Shown piece by piece: positions 59,823 through 64,000 of a DNA stretch of 64,000 nucleotides. This stretch comes from Cyanobacteriota bacterium (GTDB lineage Bacteria > Cyanobacteriota > Cyanobacteriia > PCC-6307 > Cyanobiaceae): positions 1 through 64,000 of the forward strand of contig JAPLIB010000068.1 in assembly GCA_026389335.1 (NCBI GenBank), in the 5' to 3' direction. The notes under the pieces were generated by a model, which saw only the letters and a program-made list of their open reading frames with translations, ran no database searches and had not been told where the DNA came from. Numbering within the stretch: position 1 is the first letter of the stretch; each line of letters opens with the position of its first letter. The position numbers and the translations under genes were made by a program.

Positions 59823-61772
59823 TCAAAAAGTTACGGTGACCTTGGTGCCGATGCGCACTTGGCTGTTGCCCAGCAGCTGGCCCATGTCGAGCAGGCCGGC
59901 CGCGTTGCTCACGTAGAGGTCCACGGTGGTTTTCTGGTTGGCTAGCCAGCGCAAATCCAGGCTGCCGTTGGTGCCATTGGTGCCGCCCAGCTCGGTGGCC
60001 ACCGCATTGATTTCGGGGATGAGCTGGAAGCTTTTGCCCAGCTGGATGTTGGCGCTGATACCCACGCCCCAGGGGGTGCCAAGGCCGCTGTAGGCGAGCT
60101 TGGGGTTGAGGGTGAAGGCCAGCCAGGGGGTGGCCTCCCAGGTGTTCATGCTTTCAAAAAACAGATAGCCCTGGTAGCTGCTGGCTTGGTAGTTGCGACC
60201 CACGCTGATGCGGCCGCCCGTCCAAATCGGTAGGCCTTTGGTTGGACGCATCACCATCGCCTTGCCGCCGAAGCGGAGGTTGCGGTTGCCGCTGCCTTCA
60301 TAGGTGCTGATGAAGTTGTTTTGGGGTGAGATGCCGTTGAACTGACCAGCCGCTACTTGGAATTGGAAGTCGTTGCTGACCGATACGCCGCCAAACCCAA
60401 ACACGTTGCCGCGGGAATCGACATTCAGGCCGAATTGCTTGCTGCCGTTGGCGGGAGTGAGGGCCGTATTCACACTCAGCCCGCCTAGGGCGAGGCTGGC
60501 CTGGCGGGCGGTGTAGTTGGGGCTTTTGGAATCGGGAGCCCCAGGGGTCCAGGTGAAGCGGCCACTGAGCATCGGCTGCCACGGTGAGCTGGGCAAGGCC
60601 AGGATTGCGGTGCTGGGGCTGAGGCCAAAGCCGTTGGTGATGCTGGCCTCTAATCCAATGCGGGGGTTCACAGCCAGATTGGTGCCCAAGCTGAGGATTG
60701 GCGTACGCGAGTACACCAAATTGCTGTCGAAGCTGTTGTTGCCTGGCCCCAGGGGCACCATGGCCGAGCCAAACAGCTGCACCTGAGCATTGGGCCGGTA
60801 GTTGGCGCCCACGCCCAGGCTGATGTTGGTGCCGAAAAACTCCCCCGCCCCGCCTTGATTGGAGCCTTGGCTGGATGGCAACCAGCTCACCGCCGGTACA
60901 AAAGAGAGCTGCAGCTGCTTGGTGGCTTGCCAGGAGAGGGGCAAGGCCAGGGAGCCCACGATGTTGCGGGTCCATACCTTTTGGCCTGAGTCATTGAAGA
61001 TATTGGCGTTGCCGAGCTCGCCACCGGTGCAGCTTTTCCCTTGGCCGCCGCAGCCACTGCCCACGCTGAAGAGTTCGAGGGCCCCTTCTGCAGCCCATTG
61101 CCAGGCTTTGCCGCCGGCGAGGCGGCCCTTGAGGGCACCGCCGTAGATGGTCCAGAGGTTGCCGGGATTGTTGGGTTTGCTGGCAGGGGCGTTGTAGAGG
61201 GGGTCGTCGGCGTAGGTGTAGTAGGCCGAAATCTGAAGGGTTTCGTTGAGGGAAAAGTCGCCGCGGAGCAGGTAGTTCTGATTGCCCGAGCCGCCCGCTG
61301 AGCCGCCACCAAAGGGGCTCACCTGCTGGAAGATGATTTGGTCGTTGCCGGTTTCGAGCCCGTTGGCGGTGGGCAGCTGGCCTAGGCGGATCAAGGTGGT
61401 GTAGCTCCCTGCTGGGGGCCCGAGGCCGTTGATCAGGGCCTCGGCCTCGGCCTGGCTGGTGGGCGGCTGACGCTTCGGTGTCTGGCCGCTGGGTGGTGGT
61501 AAGGATTGTTTTTCGCCGGGAGCCACGGGTTGCCAGAGCACTGGGGCCGCCCCTGAGCCGTGCGCCGGTGGTAGCAGGGGGGTCCATTGGGGCTGGCTGG
61601 GCTTGGCTGCGTCAGAGCTACCAGGGGAAAGCGGTTGCCAGCTGGGCTGGGCTGGGTTGCCCGCTTTGGTTTGGCCTTGGGGCAGCACCTGCCAATTGGG
61701 CTGGGCGTAGGCGGCGCCTGAGCAAACTGCAGCAAGTAGAACGGCTGCTCCCAGCCAGGGCTTGCTAGGCAT
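59823..61772 (-). CDS. exported beta-barrel protein with Trp-rich N-terminal repeats
   Basis: A 649-residue protein with a signal peptide (WLGAAVLLAAVCSGAAYAQ), then four short repeats (PNWQVLPQG, PSWQPLSPG, PQWTPLLPP, VLWQPVAPG) in a Pro/Ser/Gly linker, and a long beta-strand-rich region from about residue 165 ending in VRIGTKVTVTF, with a terminal Phe as in outer-membrane barrels. It is encoded directly after the Wzz-like gene (8-bp overlap), so it probably serves polysaccharide export or outer-membrane anchoring. Convergent with the P450 gene. Confidence 0.75.
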   Translation of the reverse strand: MPSKPWLGAAVLLAAVCSGAAYAQPNWQVLPQGQTKAGNPAQPSWQPLSPGSSDAAKPSQPQWTPLLPPAHGSGAAPVLWQPVAPGEKQSLPPPSGQTPKRQPPTSQAEAEALINGLGPPAGSYTTLIRLGQLPTANGLETGNDQIIFQQVSPFGGGSAGGSGNQNYLLRGDFSLNETLQISAYYTYADDPLYNAPASKPNNPGNLWTIYGGALKGRLAGGKAWQWAAEGALELFSVGSGCGGQGKSCTGGELGNANIFNDSGQKVWTRNIVGSLALPLSWQATKQLQLSFVPAVSWLPSSQGSNQGGAGEFFGTNISLGVGANYRPNAQVQLFGSAMVPLGPGNNSFDSNLVYSRTPILSLGTNLAVNPRIGLEASITNGFGLSPSTAILALPSSPWQPMLSGRFTWTPGAPDSKSPNYTARQASLALGGLSVNTALTPANGSKQFGLNVDSRGNVFGFGGVSVSNDFQFQVAAGQFNGISPQNNFISTYEGSGNRNLRFGGKAMVMRPTKGLPIWTGGRISVGRNYQASSYQGYLFFESMNTWEATPWLAFTLNPKLAYSGLGTPWGVGISANIQLGKSFQLIPEINAVATELGGTNGTNGSLDLRWLANQKTTVDLYVSNAAGLLDMGQLLGNSQVRIGTKVTVTF

Positions 61773-63486
61773 CGCTGGCAGGCTTGGTGGTGGGCTGCAG
61801 CAACAGCCAACCGGCCACGGGGGTGCCTTGCAATTGCAGCTGCTGCACCAGGGCGGCGAGCTCAGCTCGGGTGGCGGCGCCAGGAGCGGTCAGCAAGATC
61901 TGGATGCTGCAGTGGCGGGTGGCGAGCAGATCGCTGCTGCAAAGCACCTCGGCGTTGTGGTTGTCTTCCTGCAGGGCGGATTGCAGGCTGGTGGCGATGG
62001 ATCGGGCTGCTGCGGTGCCCATGCAGATAGGAATCAGGGCCACGCTGTGGGGTGCTTCCAGGGCGCCTTGGGCGAGCAGCTGCAGGGTCTGATGGTTGCG
62101 TTGGCTCACTCCCTCTTGCAATTGGGCCAGCAGGGGATAGGGAAGGCTGGCCTTGAGTTCGTCGATGGCAAACACCTGGCCGCTCTTGCGATCCACCACC
62201 AGGGCGGCGCCGCTGCCGAGCACCAGGCCCGCGAGAAGACCGAGGGCAAGATTTCGACCCTTGCGGGGGGAAACGGGGCGATCCAGCATGGTGGGGGTGG
62301 AGATCAGCTCCCAGGGATCGGTTTGTTTAGCCTGCTCAAGGGAGGCGAGCTGCAGCTGGTTTTCCAGATCGGTGAGGGTTTTTTCATCCCGCAGGGCCTG
62401 GCGCACCAGCTGGCGGTGGGCCAGAACCACGTCCTTGGGGCGCGTCGTGGCCTGCAGGCTGGCTTGGGCGGTGGCGAGCTGGCCCTCGAGGAGGCCAATG
62501 GTTTGGCGATTCAGGGTGAGGATCAGGCTGGTCCGCTGGCGTTTGAGGGCGCGGATGATTTCGTCGTTGTCCCGCAGGCGGCTGCGCTTTTCGGCGATCT
62601 CGGCTTCTAGGGTTTGGTACGACTTGAAGAGGTCTTCGTTGGCCGTGAGTTGGGGAGCTTGATAAAGCACGTTGCTGCTGGCACCCCGGGCGTTGGCAAG
62701 CTGTTGGCGCAGGTTGATCACTTCTCTTTGGGCGGCTTGGCGGGCCCCTTCCACTGATCCCCCAGAACCGCCGCCAGATCCAGCATCCCCTGCGGCCATG
62801 GGGATGCCGTCTTGGATGCCGAGGCCATTGGTAAGGGCAAACCCCTGGGCCCGGCGCATGGAGGCATCGGCCTTGGGTTCCAGGTCGTTGATGCGGCCCT
62901 TGAGATAGGCCACGGCATTGGCGATATCGCGGCGCCGGTCGCGGCCGGAATACGCCTGATAGGTCTTGGAGATCCGATCGATCACCGGCAGGATCAGGGG
63001 TTTGTCGCTATCGCGGTAACTGATGTTGAGCACGGATGTGCCTTTTTCGAGCTGGATTTCGAGGTTGGATTTGAGCCAATCCTCGTAGCGGATCTTGTCG
63101 ATGTTTTCGCCAGCTTGGCGCTTGCTGTTGCGCACGAAATCAAACACCGGCTTGAGCACAGACGGGCTCTGCAGGATTTGCACCTCGGTTTCGAGGCTGC
63201 CTTTGCCGCCGCCGCCACCAACACCCGCCAGCCCGGGATTGGCCGCTGTCAGTTGGGCCAGCCTGCCGCCACCGCCCCCGTTGCTGGCGAGCACAATTTG
63301 AAACTCACCTTCCCAAACCGGTTTTTGCAGCAGGGTGGCGACCAGGGTGAGCAGCAGGGTGCCGCCGGTCACCTTGGCAATCAGCCTGGAGTGGCGCTTG
63401 AGGGCAGCACCAAGCTGGGCCAGATTGATTTCGTCGCTGTTTTCGAGTGAATTGGGGCGCGCCGCTGTGATGGGGGGGGTAGTCAT
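61765..63486 (-). CDS. polysaccharide chain-length/export protein (Wzz/GumC-like)
   Basis: The 573-residue inner-membrane protein has an N-terminal Wzz segment (EINLAQLGAALKRHSRLIAKV plus the first membrane helix), a long periplasmic coiled-coil part (about 150-380, with LRQQLANARGASSNVLYQA), and a second membrane helix (LALGLLAGLVLGSGAALVVD). A cytoplasmic domain follows that resembles a tyrosine-kinase-like ATPase but shows no Walker A motif, so it is likely structural. It overlaps the Wza-like stop by 1 bp and the barrel gene by 8 bp. It governs polymer length and export in Wzy- or synthase-type systems. Confidence 0.85.
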   Translation of the reverse strand: MTTPPITAARPNSLENSDEINLAQLGAALKRHSRLIAKVTGGTLLLTLVATLLQKPVWEGEFQIVLASNGGGGGRLAQLTAANPGLAGVGGGGGKGSLETEVQILQSPSVLKPVFDFVRNSKRQAGENIDKIRYEDWLKSNLEIQLEKGTSVLNISYRDSDKPLILPVIDRISKTYQAYSGRDRRRDIANAVAYLKGRINDLEPKADASMRRAQGFALTNGLGIQDGIPMAAGDAGSGGGSGGSVEGARQAAQREVINLRQQLANARGASSNVLYQAPQLTANEDLFKSYQTLEAEIAEKRSRLRDNDEIIRALKRQRTSLILTLNRQTIGLLEGQLATAQASLQATTRPKDVVLAHRQLVRQALRDEKTLTDLENQLQLASLEQAKQTDPWELISTPTMLDRPVSPRKGRNLALGLLAGLVLGSGAALVVDRKSGQVFAIDELKASLPYPLLAQLQEGVSQRNHQTLQLLAQGALEAPHSVALIPICMGTAAARSIATSLQSALQEDNHNAEVLCSSDLLATRHCSIQILLTAPGAATRAELAALVQQLQLQGTPVAGWLLLQPTTKPASDA

Positions 63487-64000
63487 TATTTGAAAATGCT
63501 GTATAGCCCGTAGATGCCAACAAAAGGGGCAGAGAGTTCGTTGAAGACCGTGAGGCCTGCAGAGAGGGCTGATTCCTGCACGTTGATGATGTCGCCTGCC
63601 ACGAGGATTGGATTTTTTGGCGATTCAGCTGGTGCACCGGGGCTGTAACTAAACACCCGTCGATCCAGTTCGCCGGTACCCGTAAAGCGCACGAACTCCA
63701 CCTTGCCGGACAACAGTTTTTTCCCACCGGCGGCAACTACCGCTTGGTTGAGGCTGGCTCCTTGGGGCACGGTGATGGGCCCGGGGGATTTGATCTGCCC
63801 GCTCACAAAGACGGTGAGGAATTGGGGGTTGAGGTTGGTTTGGGCGGCCTTGAGGATCTGCTCGCGCACCACCAGGTTGCTTTTGGGTATGAAGACCACG
63901 TCGCCATCAAAGAGGCGGATGTTCTGGGATTCATCGCCTTGGGTGATCAGGCTGAGGAAATTTAGTTGGGTGCGAATCTTGCCGCCACCCGTGCCGATTG
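63486..64000 (-). CDS. polysaccharide export protein (Wza-like), 5' end beyond window
   Basis: The open frame runs from the stop at 63486 to the window edge without a start, so it is partial at the N-terminus. Visible are RLFDGDVVFIPKSNLVV, then VSGQIKSPGPITVPQGASLN followed by QAVVAAGGKKL, a SLBB-type beta-grasp domain found in outer-membrane polysaccharide export proteins, and a hydrophobic C-terminus. It is coupled to the Wzz-like gene and would form the outer-membrane channel of the export apparatus. Confidence 0.85.
   Translation of the reverse strand, partial: IGTGGGKIRTQLNFLSLITQGDESQNIRLFDGDVVFIPKSNLVVREQILKAAQTNLNPQFLTVFVSGQIKSPGPITVPQGASLNQAVVAAGGKKLLSGKVEFVRFTGTGELDRRVFSYSPGAPAESPKNPILVAGDIINVQESALSAGLTVFNELSAPFVGIYGLYSIFK

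Overview
The window reads as chromosome of a high-GC picocyanobacterium of the Synechococcus/Cyanobium type. The evidence is a complete psaC, an ndhS-like gene, rpaB, the acpP-fabF-tkt block beside psaC, thiC behind a TPP riboswitch, and an ergothioneine (egtB/egtD) operon with the two small proteins that accompany it in picocyanobacteria. This placement is inferred from gene content and order; no database search was run.

Layout: 1-11.3 kb is housekeeping: tsaE, ahcY, dedA, ssb, the mreBCD cell-shape operon coupled to a sugar-type ABC substrate-binding lipoprotein, rpaB, lysS and a small conserved gene. 11.4-14.7 kb is the minus-strand ergothioneine operon, divergent from cysK. 14.8-24.5 kb holds cysK, an atypical membrane-anchored kinase-like protein, smpB, ruvB, a TPR protein, an M20 amidohydrolase, two small proteins and riboswitch-controlled thiC. 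24.6-33.4 kb is a visibly AT-richer accessory segment: an orphan lipoprotein, then four surface-glycan genes (an RgpF-type protein with a 46-residue repeat coiled coil, then GT2-, GT4- and GT8-like glycosyltransferases) with gene-free or eroded DNA between them. 33.4-43.9 kb returns to core genes: tkt, fabF, acpP, psaC, glmS, a mannose-1-phosphate guanylyltransferase, rimM, ndhS, rnc, rnpB and tRNA-Arg(CCT).

From the tRNA to the end (43.9-64 kb) the content is accessory: a small beta-barrel protein, a frameshifted LysR-type regulator, then a tightly coupled block made of an MFS exporter, an MGDG-synthase-like glycosyltransferase, a 2487-residue single-module polyketide synthase (KS-AT-DH-ER-KR-ACP-thioester reductase), a membrane GT2 glycosyltransferase, a secreted SRPBCC protein, a membrane-embedded alpha/beta-hydrolase-like protein and a cytochrome P450. 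It abuts a minus-strand polysaccharide export set (beta-barrel protein, Wzz/Wzc-like protein, partial Wza-like protein). My reading is that the block makes a fully reduced polyketide chain, releases it reductively, glycosylates and oxidises it, and exports an envelope glycolipid.

The two observations most worth following are this polyketide-glycolipid locus and the RNase P RNA gene. The rnpB gene retains its catalytic-domain landmarks and a matching P1 helix, but nearly all of its specificity domain is missing, which is either an assembly deletion or a very unusual minimal RNase P RNA.
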